NCBI GenBank assembly: GCA_977006965.1
Contig: OZ345375.1
Span: 2,294,001 to 2,358,000 of the forward strand
DNA: 64,000 nucleotides
Direction: 5' to 3'
Source of the DNA: Phymatolithon calcareum
Taxonomy: Eukaryota > Rhodophyta > Florideophyceae > Hapalidiales
Shown: piece by piece, positions 20,720 to 33,829 of the stretch
How the letters are laid out: each line of letters begins with the position of its first letter
Numbering within the stretch: position 1 is the first letter of the stretch
Position numbers and translations under genes: made by a program
The notes under the pieces: generated by a model
What the model was told of the DNA's origin: nothing
What the model saw: only the letters and a program-made list of their open reading frames with translations
The model's database searches: none

Positions 20720-21589
20720 GAAAGCATGGAAGAATTGTCGACATCTGAGTCTGACGACGACTCGCATTTACCCACTTGAAAGGCAGAAATTGATGTAGAC
20801 TACTCCGATCGCTGGTCATCTGTAGATGATGCCCTTCGGAAGGTGAAGATGATCAAACAAGGTACAGTATGTAGTGATGAAGCCGATGTAGATATTTTAC
20901 GTTCGGAGTTCGTACTGACAGCTAACCCCTTCAACAATGTCCCAAAAAAACGTGTTCCTTCCAAAATGTCTCGCTGCGATAGGAGAACAAGATGTTTCAG
21001 AAAAACGATATCGCGGCAAAGTTGATGGCATCTGAAACGAAACCATACACATGAAAAAAGTTGGTACATTTGCCAAATATTATCAATGAGATTCAACCAC
21101 ATCGACTTATGCTCTTTGACACGACGTCGGCATAGACGGCCAAGCGGTGACAATCATAACGATTGCTCACCTCTTCTGCTGATATTCTGAGCGGCACATC
21201 ATCAAGTGTCTCCCCATTGTCATTTGCGTCATCGAAAGCCACAAGACCAGGAATAGCAGTCGCAGAAGTGGCGCCCACTGGCATTTTCGTCGGGAGTCGC
21301 GTCAATTTAATCTGCGCACACGAAGATAGGGGAGACAAGATTCGTCTAGCTCTTCTCGAATCAATATCTAGTTGGAACAACGGATATCCGTTTTCCATCC
21401 TAATTTGGGTCAGATCGGCAGCTGTGTACAAACAAACGTAGTGACTCTGCACGTCATTGGAGAATATTTGGCCTACAGCAGAAAATTGCTTCAATAGTCT
21501 ATTTAAAGTCTCGTGTCTGGCGCGATAAAGAGCATGTAGATTGGAGGGAGCTGCGTCGCCTGCCCTGGGGAAACGAGAAATCCGAAAAA

Positions 21590-22244
21590 CGGTTAAATTA
21601 CAAGTCTTAGGAATTCCAACTTCATACTGCAGACCGTGGCCATGGAACTTATGTGAATACCATTTTTTGTTAAATGGCGTCTGTTCATAAATACGGCAGT
21701 CTGTCCTGTTGACTGATACTTTGCAACGATAGTCATTGCCCCTCTGATCCTATTTTCCCCCTTTATCTGCAAAAAGAAAACAGTGATTAGAATAAATAAA
21801 AGAAAGGCGAAATAACTGTGCAAAACATACAACATATAGGAGCGATATTAAGGATAAAAATATCCAATCTCATTTTCGAAAAGGTTTTTCGTCTACACCA
21901 GAGAGGATTCTGTGATTGTGCTCATTGGCGTAGGCTTTTAGAAATAAAAGAACCCACAGGAGTTGTCTGAGACTGGACTTAGTAGGCATTGAGGATATCA
22001 CCATGTTCAAAACTGTTGCGCAGACAAGTGGTGACACTCCAAAAAGTGACCGGAAGCGACGATATTCTCCGTAGATGCACAATCCAGGAGCGCTACGTAG
22101 CATAGGGTGTGCAATAGAGCAAAACTGTGAAGCAGCTAACTGGAGAATGGCAGACCGGGCAATCATGATGCTCTCTCTCGTTTTTGCCAACTTGGTACTA
22201 GTGCAAAAGAAAATGGCTCCGATCTTATAATGACTTCTGGTCAA
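21590..22244 (-). pseudogene. PIF/Harbinger-like DDE transposase, copy 1
   Basis: Exon 1 (22,244-21,870) has FRSLFGVSPLVCATVLNMV and LLWVLLFLKAYANEHNH, then GVDEKPFRK. A pyrimidine-rich acceptor (TTTTTGCAG) precedes exon 2 at 21,766. In a shifted frame exon 2 reads CRIYEQTPFNKKWYSHKFHG, then LQYEVGI. The normal SVDGTD catalytic motif has become SVNRTD, so the first catalytic Asp is lost. The C-terminal half is absent. It shares its architecture and intron position with the copy at 60,985. Confidence 0.7.
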
Positions 22245-22249
22245 TCAAG

Positions 22250-23872
22250 GTACTTCAGGTAGCTTAAACCGTACACAACTGCTAATAAAGAGATTTCATG
22301 CAGTGTGAGGATAGGTACGTAGTATACATACATGAGTTTTGTGAGAGCTGATTACGTGGCCCTACGGAAAATGGACAATAAAATCTCTTCATTTCTGAAT
22401 AAAATACGAAGCTGTTAGATGTCGAATATAAAATAAAGGAGAACTAGCCCCGATTCATATTTTTGTCTTACTCATGTGACAGGTCAATATCATATACATG
22501 GACAAAAACTAGACCACAGGTTATTAAAGTGCCACGTTTTAGGACCAAAGAGCTGGTGAAAACAGTATATTTTATGTGAGCTTGCAGATCACGACGTATC
22601 AGCTTCGATACTACACTGTAAGAAGAAGAAATTCAGGGGAATGGAATGATAAGATCGCACAAGACCATGTATATTGGAAAATAATAGCAAACTGTGGAGT
22701 ACAATTTATATGAAAAGCTTAATTTGTGAACACCATGCTGTGATCGCACCAGTTCACTGGGCTCTTATATGAGAAACGTTTTTCTGTGCAGCATCAGTAG
22801 TTTTCTGTTTCTGCTTTTAAGTTTCTAAGAAGGGCATGAAATCTGCAAAAGACTCTAAGCATGTGTTTTATAGAGCGAAAGTTTCCGGGAGAAAGTTTTT
22901 GGTTAAAATTTGAAAGAAAAAAGCTGGGTTCGCATACAAGAATATAAATATTGATACTTACTCGGTGAAAGAGCTCCGTAAACTGTATATATACGAAAGA
23001 AATAAGAAAGAAAACCTACTGTAAACAAAGAAAAATTAATCTCTGAAAGGACGAACTGTTTTTGCCAAAAGAGCGAAATTTCGCATTTTTGACGTCCGGT
23101 TTCGGACCATTTTTAAATTTTCAACATTTTAATTTCGAGCGAAGTATGTAGATGTGGGAGAAGAATAAATTTTTGAAAAGTATTGGCGCAGGGGATTTTT
23201 GAATTCTATTTCTTTTGCTTCTAAAAAAGGGCGATTTATCCATTCGACCTTTTAACTAACTTAGTGGTATGCAAGAGTTATGTGAAGCTTTGGAAAAACT
23301 CTCGCCGGAAGTCCGAGGGCTGTGGAACAAAACGAATGCAATCAACTGGAATATAAACTGCTGTATAGCAATGTCGACTTACACGTATTGCTTCATAAAG
23401 CGTTCAAGTGAGTTGTGTACGAAAACTCCGCATGGTAGAGCATACTTTTAATGAACAGCAAGAACGTATTAAAAGGTTCTTATCATACGTAAAACCATAC
23501 AGGCGAGCAATCTAACATTTGTGCGCAAGCCTGCATATTATGTAAATATAGTGGAGGGAAGAATATTTCCCTGATCCCGCTATTAAAAATCTGATCCGAC
23601 TCTGCATTCCAAATATCGCAATAATGGAATCTGACCTCCCACTGTCAGAACAAGCAGCAGAACTATATTATAGAAGTAATTTTTACTCTTCTGTTATGAC
23701 TTGATTTCTTAAAAGTGAATGTCGAGCAAAAAGAGGGTAAGAAGGAAATATTTCGTCGAATGCTATCAGCTTGGATTAAGAGATCGTACTGGAGAATAAG
23801 GTAATAACTTCCCCGAGGAATTTATGGTATGCTCTTTTTCACAAGTTTAAGCGCAGCAATGTAAAGCAGCAC
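22250..23872. other. AT-rich region, nothing recognised
   Basis: About 1.6 kb of AT-rich sequence between a PIF-like relic and a dispersed repeat. No frame over 60 codons, no RNA gene and no internal repeat could be supported. Confidence 0.4.
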
Positions 23873-24084
23873 AGTAGCATCCAACGCTACTATCATACTC
23901 TCTATTCCCTATTAGAATAGCTCCCTTCTACTTCTTATTACAGCTTGAATTTACAGCGAGTTATTACAGATAGTATCACAGTTATTACAGTACCGTAGGT
24001 TTCGATGCGTACTTACACTTTGAAAGATCACGAAGAGCAATCCCTAAAACCTATGCTTACAGTGTGCCGCTTACACTGTAAGTA
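23873..24084 (-). repeat. LTR-like repeat R, copy 1
   Basis: About 210 bases homologous to 42,468-42,675 and, inverted, to 63,619-63,818. In the gag sense it starts with a near-palindrome around TTACAGTGTAAGC and ends near GGATGC/GGACGC. It contains repeated TGTAATG and TGTAAGC words. Here it directly follows a gag zinc region, as a 3' LTR would. Confidence 0.65.
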
Positions 24085-24281
24085 TAGCAGTGGCGGCGCC
24101 TGGGGCGGGTTAGAGCCGCGAAGCGGTTTCCAGAATTTTCCGTTGAATATTTCTCATACCGAAAAGTCATCCTTTGATTCAATTCTTTTTCTGTGAAGGT
24201 CGCCGCTTTGCGGCGCCCTCGCGTTTGCCAGGAACAACCCGACCACAGCCAGTGTGCTGAATTTTGCGTTTCAAAGCCCAC
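24085..24281 (-). pseudogene. Gag zinc-region relic
   Basis: The minus frame reads GFETQNSAHWLWSGCSWQTRG, then KAATFTEKELNQRMTFRYE. It aligns with the frame at 43,049-42,678 (AHWFWSGCSLAERRGRREV, TFIEKTLDQKMTSQYEN). Amino acids are better conserved than DNA, so this was coding. The Cys/His residues look like a decayed zinc knuckle. Confidence 0.55.
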
Positions 24282-24299
24282 AAGAACTCACCTGAGAAG

Positions 24300-27200
24300 T
24301 ATAAAGCCCACTCAAATAATGTGGCGAGTTGTATCCTCAGACAGCACAGCCCGGTTACTGCAAGAAATCCACTCTAGGTCCTTCTTGTCCAATCCACTGA
24401 AGTCGAACTATAACTAAAAAATCATTTCAAAAACTATCGCAAAAGTCAGAAGCTTTTCAGCTTCTTCGAATGAAGTTCATGCTGAAGGTATGTTTGTGAA
24501 GATCTAATATATTTTTCTAGTTGTTTTCTTCAAGTACTAAATTAAAATCTTTTCTATAAACAGCCACAGCAGCTGCGAGCGAAGAGGACCGCTTGAATTT
24601 CCAAATTTCTGGAGGTCCACGCTTTAAAAAGCGCCGTGCAACCGGTGTTGCACGGGTGCAGATGTCAACGATACCGATGACAACGACATTGATCCTCCTG
24701 ATGCTTGATCTGAGTTGACTACTCTCGACAAGTTTTTCAAGCCCTTGCACATACTTTCTACGCAGAAAGAACCTGCGACGATGACGAAACGAAGTACAGC
24801 TGCTGTACTGCTGCCATCGGGTGTGAACTCAGGTGATTTCTTGATTTTGATCTCCCCAGGGGTATGTCGCTGGAGATTACCGTAGAGTGGCCAGTGCTTA
24901 TCGCTGATCTTACCATGATGTACAAAAAATGAATCTTACCTGACTCACAAGGCGATTTTCAAGTTTTCTATGCTAAGCACACTGGTCTCGAGGATGGTTC
25001 GAGACCGTATTTCAGATCAGCTTCTCTCGATTGCTCGCATTCCTTTGTCGTTTGCTGTCCAGAATCACATAGACAGTAAGTACAACCTGGCCTGGCGCGA
25101 AAGATCTGCCGAAATATTATATGTAGATATGAATGCAATCCTTGAGCAGTATTCTGTGGTCAACGATCAAGAAGAATTTGTGATGCGCTGATGTCCGATT
25201 GAAGTGCTATGACTCTTTTGTTCTTCATTCGATATTTCCCGCACCTCCCTGCACTGTAATCTTCTTGCCGAAACAGTAGCCGCCATCCGCAATCACGTTC
25301 TCAGCTGGGAGAAAAATCATCACTTATGCCTTTATGTTACAAATATTTCTCTTCGCTGCAAAGGAAACGGCGTCTGATTTTAAGGCTAGAAATCTGTCGC
25401 CCATGTCGCAGAAGTGTAGTATCTAGCACAAAATTCACTGACCGATCTTTATTAGTACATCAACTTCAAGATCAGGTAAGCGCGATAATAGCTCACAAGA
25501 GTTTTGAACAAAAACATTTTCAAATTCTACCATTCTACGACATTATGCACACCACCTAATTGCATCATCTTGCTCGTAATGTATCGGATACTCTGCCTTT
25601 CTGCTAAGCGAACGTTTTGCTTCGCGAAAACAAGTACTTAGAAGTTTCACCTCCGTGATTTTCGAAAGGCGAATCTTGGAATAAGAAGAGAAGAAAGGCA
25701 CGACCTTATTGCATAGCTTGGTACTAAAATTGTAGAACTATCAATTTATGCTCTAGTATTGTAAAAATGGTTCATTCGTCTTGTGTAAGTCGTAAATATG
25801 GTTGCGAATCTTTTGATTTTAGGCGAATTTCCGATTTTTAACACCAATTCGTCACTGCAAAAATTTTATATTACTGGAAATCGTGCACTATAAGTACAGA
25901 CTGTTGGAATCTGCGTTCATGATTGCAGACGTGAAAATAGTCTTCAATTTTGAGTGTATCATAATCCCTGATTTTCATCTTGCAGTCGATACTTGGTTAC
26001 CCTGCGACTTGCGTTTCTGCTGATATCTATCCCTCATTGTCCTGCTAACTTGGAACAAAAATTGTACGAGCAATGATAGAGCGTTAGCTACTTATTGATA
26101 TAATTTTTTTGACTACACAAGCCGGAACCTTATAATGACTACTCAACAACTATGGAGGATAGAGTATTTTACAATTGGCAATTTGCTCCTGGAGACCCTT
26201 ATAAAAAAGGAGTTTTTCAAAAGTTTCAAGATCATGTGATCAAAAGTTCATATTTTGAGTGACACGTAGCCACTTGAATCAGATCAAAAATTCATAAGAT
26301 CTAGTTAAGTGGACGCAGCGATTTCGATGATCGCCACCGGTCCGTGGATGCTCACCCTCCCGCGCTCAAAATGACATCTAAATGCTGCTGCGGCGATTCA
26401 TGCCAGAGAAGACTTCGTCCTGTAACGAATTCTGGCCTTCAGGCAATCCTTTCCATCCAAAATGGACACCTAGCCTTCTTCCCGAGTAGTGCGAATCACT
26501 TGTGGCTCACAATATGTAGAAAGGCTGTCGCTGAATTCTCAAAATCTGCATCGGAAGCTTGTAAAGGCAAGAATCGAAAAATATGGAGCTCTGATACATG
26601 GCCGACGACTTTCGCATACATGGCATCTTCTCTAAAGTGAATAAAAGCGCGTCGTGCAACCCGAGAATCTACGAACCGAGCGGCAGCTCGCGTTCGCAGT
26701 TTACGTCCTGTCTAGTGGAAAAATAGTTCCATCCCTAAAACAGAGTCAATTTACACAGCCCTTGAGCTGCTTCGAAAAAATTTGGCTAATTTGCCTTCTA
26801 GGCCAGAAGTGGGGACTTCCAAAACAGCAGAATGATGCTTGAAGATCTGGAGTATATTCCAAAGAGAAAACTGGAGCTCAAGTTCAGAACCGTAAAGAGC
26901 AAGATAAGCTTCGATAAAGTAGACCAGCGCTGAGGTCAGGGATCAAGCCTGAAGCCCACAAGCAAATACCAAAGAAAAGCCAGAATAAAGAAAGAACCGA
27001 GAATAAAAGAAAAGCCAGCACCACAGAAAGAATCAAAAAATCAATGAAAAGCCAGAATAAAAAGTCCAGAATAGAGGATGAATCAAGAAAGATTCTGTAA
27101 CGAAGAAAACATCAATAAGAACAAAAATGAAACAGAAAAGTCGACTATAAAGGTACCTTCTGAATAAAATGCACTTTATTACGAAACTATGCTCCGACAG

Positions 27201-27580
27201 CTGTAAATGAAGACAAAAAAGATGTGATAATAGTCCAGGCGGTCAATCTGCTGCTAGAGATCGTATCGATAGGAGTGTAGTGCAAAACGTTCTCCAGCGA
27301 CAACAGTAGAAGGCGTTCCAACATGAGCTCTTTTCCATCCGGCGGAGCAGTGGATCCTGAATTACGATGATCCTGAAGCAGCAGCAAGTTTCGCAGAAAG
27401 CAAATATGATGGATCAGAGGCAACAAACGAAGACATTCAAATCTCTAACGGAACCCTATAGACTATCACGTTTTGCAAGAGAACTGTTCTCTATCTAGCA
27501 TTCCAGGAAGAGCAAAAAGCGGAGACACGCGTTTGGATATACATTCCCTATATTCTTCAATATGCATAATGCGGGCAACT
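24300..27580. other. Mostly featureless region
   Basis: About 3.3 kb. The only coding-like trace is 24,970-25,191 plus, whose IPLSFAVQNHIDSKYN segment resembles IPLPFAVKSHIDANYT in the frame at 29,430-29,729; the family is unknown. Bases 26,930-27,170 form an A/G-rich degenerate repeat built on AAAAGCCAGAATAAA. No gene is supported. Confidence 0.35.
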
Positions 27581-27739
27581 CTCACCTTATAATGCTCTTC
27601 GACGAACGCAAATAGTCTGCCTGGGAGCAAGAGGGGTTATTTTGACAGAACACTAATGTATGCTTGAAGTCTGTAAAGAATGCATATGTCCATGTTGACG
27701 AGCAGTTAGTGGCTGCAACCTTCGAAGGTGGTCCCTTTT

Positions 27740-28640
27740 TCACTGGCAACGAAATTTGAGCCACCAGCGCGATAGCCAAAGCCAAATCATCCACGTCTAC
27801 CACCACGTCCTCGTTCACGACCTCTAGAGCCGCCACGTCCACCTCTAAGTCTGCCACGACCGCCTCCAAAGCCACGGTCACCATCGTAGCCACCACTGAA
27901 GTCCCGTCCACCGAAACCACCACAGCGCCTAACACGACGGCCACTACCACCAGGGATACCACCAAATCCGCCGCTGCTGCCAACTAAGCCACTACCACCA
28001 CCGCAGCCACCGCCGAAGTCTCGGCCACCGAAATCACCATCGCGTCCAAAACGACAACGACAACGTCCTCCGCAGCCTCCACGACCGCCGCTCGACCTAG
28101 ACCCAGCACGGATTACCTTGACCTTTAATCATCTCGGTCGCTTCCGTCTCGTCATCTTCGGAGCTCGAGTCATCAATTGGGGCCTTAACTGACTTTGACC
28201 GTGCTTGGTCTTTACAATGTCAGTATTTCCCTCCTCATCGCTCTGCGAGCTTAGGTCATTGTCAGAAGCACTGTTTTCATCGTCATCTGCGTTTGTGGCC
28301 TTCTTTGGACCCGGTGCGGCAGCATCAGCGTGCTTCATCTCGTCATCATCCGAGCTGTCCGCGTCATTTTTGGTGCCATTCTTAACCGTCTCCTGGCAGT
28401 AGGCTAGGCTCTTCCTCTTCTTCACTCTCGATAGGCTAGTCACGTGAGGGTTTTTCCTTAACGGAAGGCTTGCGTGCAGATCCGTTGGAATTCTTGGAGA
28501 CATGCTAAGCTTGAGACTCTGCTTCGCTTTCTTCGGAGTCGTCACTCGAATCTTCCTCCTTCGCGAGTGCAGCTAATCGCATGCCCATTCGCAGTGCCTC
28601 TTGTTCGGTTACTGGTTGTCCCTGGCGTTATTTTAGATTC
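27740..28640 (-). pseudogene. Nucleolin-like pseudogene (acidic + RGG)
   Basis: Read on the minus strand, 28,610-28,130 gives alternating acidic-Ser tracts in shifting frames: KEEDSSDDSEESEAES, IESEEEEEPS, DADSSDDDEM, DDDENSASDN and DDSSSEDDETEAT. It then continues from about 28,110 into a Gly/Arg region (GGRDFGGG, GGRGGSRGRERGRGG). Acidic repeats followed by a GAR/RGG box are the layout of nucleolin/Nsr1-type nucleolar proteins, but no RRM domains lie between them. Several stops and frameshifts make it a pseudogene. The absence of introns would fit a retro-copy. The long Val-rich frame on the same strand at 27,983-27,582 is a shadow of the Gly-rich frame. Confidence 0.6.
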
Positions 28641-28649
28641 AATGCTGGA

Positions 28650-30670
28650 TCTGTGGGTAGCATTGGAAAAGATCTTAATTCTAAAGCACTCTAATCCTAT
28701 GTTGATTCAATAATAGGTGAGCAATTCTGCTACATTTTTGGAAAAATCTTTCACCTTTTACAAAGAAGGAACGTTTTCAACAAACTTCTGAAGTGAAGAC
28801 ACTACAGCAATTAAAAGCAATACTACTTTCCACAGGGTTACCTCAAGGTTTTCTCTATCGAAACAAGGTTCGAAACGCCCGGAAACCTTCTTTGCCCATG
28901 CACTGAAGTCTCCGTCCAAAGGCTTTTCTATATAAACAGTGTCTCTAAATATGTTCAATAATGAACAGTTTTGTGGAATGATGAACAAAATCAGAATTAG
29001 GAAATTATTTTTCAAGCGAAGAAGCTGTCGTGCAATGATGTTTTGAAATTGCAACAGATTAAAACAGTCTGAATAACCAAGTTATGCACAAAACAGAGAT
29101 CTGCAGTCAATAAGTGAAGTGTGAAGGCCCATAAAATTCTGGCGGAAGAGCGATATTTTGATTTATGTGAAGCTAGCGACACTTGCACCGACTCTTATTT
29201 TGCTAATTTATGCCACGGTAGCACCGTGCACGTAAAATTTTCAATATGATGTGTGACGAATATTGCTGCATTTCCTGCCGAGATTCAATTCGAGGAGGAG
29301 AAAGAAGTGCCGTACGAAGTTGGAGCTGGCGCAGAGCTCATCAGTAACTACAAATCTTTTAAGCCACTGTACCCTCAATTTGCTTGAGAGTAACCAGGCA
29401 TAAAGACGAAGAGAATTACCGTCTCGGTCGTGATTCCCTCTGATCTTGGATCGAGAAATTTTTCAGTTTCCGCCCATGGGGGAGGTGAGTTTCTGAAGCA
29501 GACAGTATTCTGGCCGGATCTTATAATCAACACGCCCTTGCTGCACAAGAAATGGATTTTCCAGGATGCAAGAAATGGCTACGCAGAGTATCATCCCAAA
29601 AATTTGGGCTTCGAGAACGCTTTAAAAATGAAACGCATTCGAAAGCCAGACGGTCTCAAGTCTTCCGCCAGTATTCCATTACCGTTCGCTGTAAAAAGTC
29701 ACATTGACGCCAACTACACGGTAGGGTGAAAAGGATCAGCAGTTAAGGTTGTGTGCATTGATCTGAAAACATCGGCTAAGAACTAAGCTGTAGCTAACGA
29801 CTTCGAGGAGCTCGAGCTTTTTTTGGCCTAATGATCCTGTTTTCTTCTCTTTCGGGGGTTTCGATATTTCCGGGAATCTCCAGTTCACTCCACTAAAAGT
29901 GGAAATTTTCTCACTTTGTATATAAGGTTGCAATGGACTTTGGAAGTCGTAGAGAAATCTGTTCAATGACAGTCCAGTTTCTACCTCGCTACCCCTCACT
30001 GGTCAACCTCGATGCTTCAATTCCCCACTCATGGATCTTGCTTACCCAATCACTACCCCACATCTATTTCGAGAAGGACGCAAATTGTTTCAACTAAGTT
30101 GCAGAGGAAGGCAGTTATAGCGCAATAACTCAAAACGAGCCGGCAGGGTTGTAAATCCAATCTATAGACACGAAAAACAGGACCAAATGAACAACACCCC
30201 AGAACCTTAGGAATTTGTTTCGTCACTCTAGTTGGTATGAAACACCTTGTATCCTAGAATACGTAAATCTCACCAGTAACTTCAGAGGTGAGGCGTATGT
30301 CAAACAAACGTGTCGGCAAGCTTCAGATAGAAACGAGGCGTGCAGGAGCAGTCCTGGTGGTTCAAGGATGGATAGTCAGAGAACCCTTACGATCGCGGCT
30401 TCCCGCACTTCTTGTAAAGAAGTTTCTCTGGGGCGATAGCTAACTATCATGGCAAGATACCGGTCTAGTCCTCCTGTTCTTTCTGGAGACATTTGTACCC
30501 GCACGGTCGGATTACCGACTTCGGCTGAACATTGTGTATATAAACCGTCTGTACCTCACCGAAGACCGAGCAAAAACCCTAAACCTGAGAGTCAACTCAA
30601 AGGAAGTTTTTTCTCGCTTCCCTCGGAAGCTTCAACACATCGGCTGTACGTTTGGTACCACAGCAGTCAT
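28650..30670. other. No supported gene
   Basis: About 2 kb between the nucleolin-like pseudogene and a pogo copy. The frame at 29,430-29,729 plus (99 codons, FWPDLIINTPLLHKKWIFQD, then IPLPFAVKSHIDANYT) shares a motif with 24,970-25,191 and is probably a mobile-element remnant of unknown family. The rest is featureless. Confidence 0.35.
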
Positions 30671-30679
30671 CCTACGGAT

Positions 30680-32110
30680 GATAGCTGAGGTCCAAACCTC
30701 GGGAAGCAACGGTGCAATCGGTGCTTGCGCAGTGCAGTGCTTTCCGCACCTGTTCAGAGTAACGGATGGTAAATCGTACGAAGCCAATAGTAAGAAGGCA
30801 ATTCGATGGTGGAACATTCGTGAATCATATCTTCAGAAACTGAGCACTCCGCAGAACAAAGCAATGTTAATCCAATGAAGACGCACCATAGGGATATTTC
30901 AAAGACGAATCTCCATCAAAGACCTTACTGGCCGTGGCAGAAAGCGCTGTGCATGGGTAGACTATTTACGCGCAGTTTTACTGGAAGAATTTGAACGGCT
31001 AAGCGTTGCTTGTGTGCAACTAAGCCGTGGACTATTGAAGCAAATTGCGCTTCATACGATATCCGATCCCATATCTCCGTTTGTTTCTACTGACCTGGAT
31101 GATTATTCGCACCGCGCAAGCATTTCCTGGGTTACTGATTCCTGGATTCAATCGTTTATGAACAGATGTAACATCGTTATACGCAAGCAATCCGGGTCTT
31201 TGCAACGCTGTACAGTACATAATGTAGACGCGGAGAACTTAATTGCGCATCATCTTGGCCAATTGGTGAATTTTCCGATTGAGTTCTAGACGAAAACATG
31301 GTTGAAAATATGGATGAGAGCTACTTTATTTTTAACATGGACGATCATCATAATGTCGGAGCGTATGGATGCAGGAAAGTGAATTATACGGATGTCGTGT
31401 CCCGCGGAGAGGGCATGACAATGGTTCTACGTATCAGTGGAGGTGAGAACGCCAAAATTGAAGTACGGATTACGATTTTCGGGAACATAGACCGTACTTA
31501 CCCTATAATGGGCGTTGCTGACAACATACCTCATGTATCATACAGAACCGGACCGAGGGGCTGGATGAACAAAAGGGTCTTAAACCAATGGTTAAATGAA
31601 CCTCGATTTGCGAGTGATCTTATTGGACGAACCAGAACGGTCATTATTGACAACTGTTATGGTCACCATTAAACACCGCAACAGCTGGAGTCTTTGAATT
31701 CTATTAATACAAGGATTCGATATCTTCCACCCAACAGCACCCACATGTGCCAGCCTTTGGACTCATTTGTTTTTCAGAAAATTAAGTCTGTATGGAAAGA
31801 AGAGTGGGAAGCGGAAAAAATGGAACGCATGGAGGCAGATGATTGGGCAGTCGGTCCATGTGCTTTCGGAAAACCGAACAACCCGGGAAAGAATATTATA
31901 TGAATCTTGCCGTGCGGCGCGTGGCGAAAGTGAATAACATGGTGGATGAAAATGGTGTTTCAATAGTACGTTCGTTTCGGACTTGCGCTAAATATTGATC
32001 GAACGTGGAAGAATGGGCAACTGTTTGATTTTTTGCAAGATGTTATTGAAAAGCATAATGAGGAATACTGTGGTCTTGTTCCAGAGTATTTTCATGTACG
32101 AGATTCATAA
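30680..32110 (+). pseudogene. pogo-type DDE transposase, copy B
   Basis: A chain of plus-strand frames. The HTH region has KKAIRWWNIRESYLQKL, followed by GRGRKRCAWVDYLRAVLLEE, the first catalytic Asp in ENMDESYF, then GVADNIPHVSYRTGPRGWM, the second Asp in IIDNCYGHH, and the third in MCQPLDSFVFQKIKSVW. There are stops after the HTH part (~30,876), after FPIEF (~31,287) and after GHH (~31,670). It is collinear with copy C, which is better preserved. The frame tails off at GLVPEYFHVRDS near 32,108. Confidence 0.8.
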
Positions 32111-32119
32111 ATAAATTAA

Positions 32120-32840
32120 ACTGTTCTTCCAAAACTGTAAATTGTTTCCTTGTTTTGAAAAAATTGGTATTTATTTCCCGCGAATCGGTTCTTGAGTAAT
32201 ACTTTAGAGTGCTATATGATAGAATTTTTCATGCGACACTATATTCCACTTCTGGTGTACTATATGAGAAGAGAATATAGTGAATATTCATTATATTTTG
32301 CAGAAGCAAACATTAGCTAATATTCAGTAACGTTCGCAGTTGTTTCTAAGCGAATGTCAGACCCTGATTTTCCAGCTTGGAGAATATTCGTTAATCGGTC
32401 CTGAGTTAGTTTCACGCCAAGTTGAAATCGATTCAGATCAGGATCAGACGGATACAAATTCGGATTGGATGCGATTCAGGCCAGCTAAGACCAGGTAGAG
32501 GGCTTTTTCAGACCGAAAAGAAGACCTGATCAGACTGCAAGTGGATTTGAAACGGATGAAGAGGAACGGGATTTGGACAGGGAAAGAGGAAAATTTTCGG
32601 ACTCTAGACAGGCTGTGGATCCTAGATTGATCCATTTTTCTGATTCAGACCGTTGTTTATCGCGTAAATTCGCAACATAGTCACCAAAAGTGAAAAGGTA
32701 CGTTAAATAGACACATTTAGCCAAACCTAGTTCTCATCGCGAGCAAAATATATTATCATACTCAACCTAGTACTCATCCGTTTCTCAGAGCACTCTATAC
32801 GACCGTAAATTTTAATTTCATCCGCTAATCTTTCTGGGAG
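32120..32840. other. No gene recognised
   Basis: About 700 bases, AT-rich, with short frames only. No match to other parts of the window was noticed. Confidence 0.35.
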
Positions 32841-32849
32841 GTGCGGGAA

Positions 32850-33825
32850 ATCTCGTTCTTCGATCTTATATGTAAAATAGAAAAAATCGAGCGTTCTGTG
32901 AGAAGCAAAGTTTTTGGGAAATTTCACTGTGTAATACTGTGCTATATTAAGAGAAAACAGAAAATTGGGAAAACCTGGTCCACAATCATGTTCCGTTCTC
33001 TGCACTGTGGCTCCGCACGGAGCTTTGACACTTAGTGTCTTGCAGAACTTGCGTGAGACGCAAGCATCCATCACCCGCGCCAATGTTATCGTGCTTTCGG
33101 GAGTTGTTCTGATAGACACGCCTTGTAATCATGTGCACCCCCAATTCAAAGATCCTAAATGGCTACGAAACCCCATTGCGATTCATGAAGGTCCATGGAG
33201 ATACCGATTGTGCAAAACGGTATAATATGAGGTCAACATACAAAAATCTAGAGCGCGGTGCACCCCTCGTAAAAAATTATAATCCAGTTTTCATTGACAT
33301 GGTTTCAATAACCTGTCGGAAGACTTATACACTGTCTCTTTATCAAAAGAAAACAAAAAAGCTACAATACTTATACTACGCGCCAATTCGGCAGTATATC
33401 ACTAAAAACGCGCTTTAGCTGATGTTCAACTAGCGAGATAAGGTCAGCATATTTTTCAACTGGCCACGTTATTGGTGATTCAGCATTATAAAGTTGGATT
33501 GTTCGAACTATGAGGTCAAACTATTTTCTAAAATCATTTTCACCCTTTTACCGTCCCTCGAAGTTTTTGTATACCGTTTTTAAAACGGTATACCGAAACA
33601 AGACAGCGCTAAACGATAGGTCTAAAGCACGGTAAATGGGATGCAGGGAGTTACTTAGACTTGGTCATAAGATACAATGCAAAAAAATTGAATAAATAAA
33701 AAGAGAACAAGCATGCTGTCTATGACACGTGGAGATTATGCCGTCGTCATGATGTTTTCCGACAAAGTCGAATAAACCGAATGAAATAATGTATCATATC
33801 ATACTATGATATGGTACAGTACTTA
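32850..33825. repeat. Dispersed ~1 kb repeat S, copy 1
   Basis: Collinear with 59,640-60,580. Shared landmarks are CAAGCATCCATCACCCG, CCCCAATTCAAAGATC, GCGATTCATGAAGG and CCGTCCCTCGAAGTTTT. Part of it looks formerly coding (HPQFKDP.WLRNPIAIHEG in one plus frame), but both copies are frameshifted and no family is recognised. Copy 1 carries a 24 bp perfect inverted repeat (GTATACCGTTTT and its complement) around 33,568-33,592. Confidence 0.65.
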
Positions 33826-33829
33826 ACTC

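Noticed and set aside
24646-24670. Short inverted repeat around CCGTGCAAC
   Set aside because: A single short hairpin with no flanking structure or second copy; could be chance.
27582-27983. Val/Ala-rich 133-codon minus frame
   Set aside because: It is the out-of-frame shadow of a Gly/Arg-rich RGG stretch; the composition bias creates the open frame.
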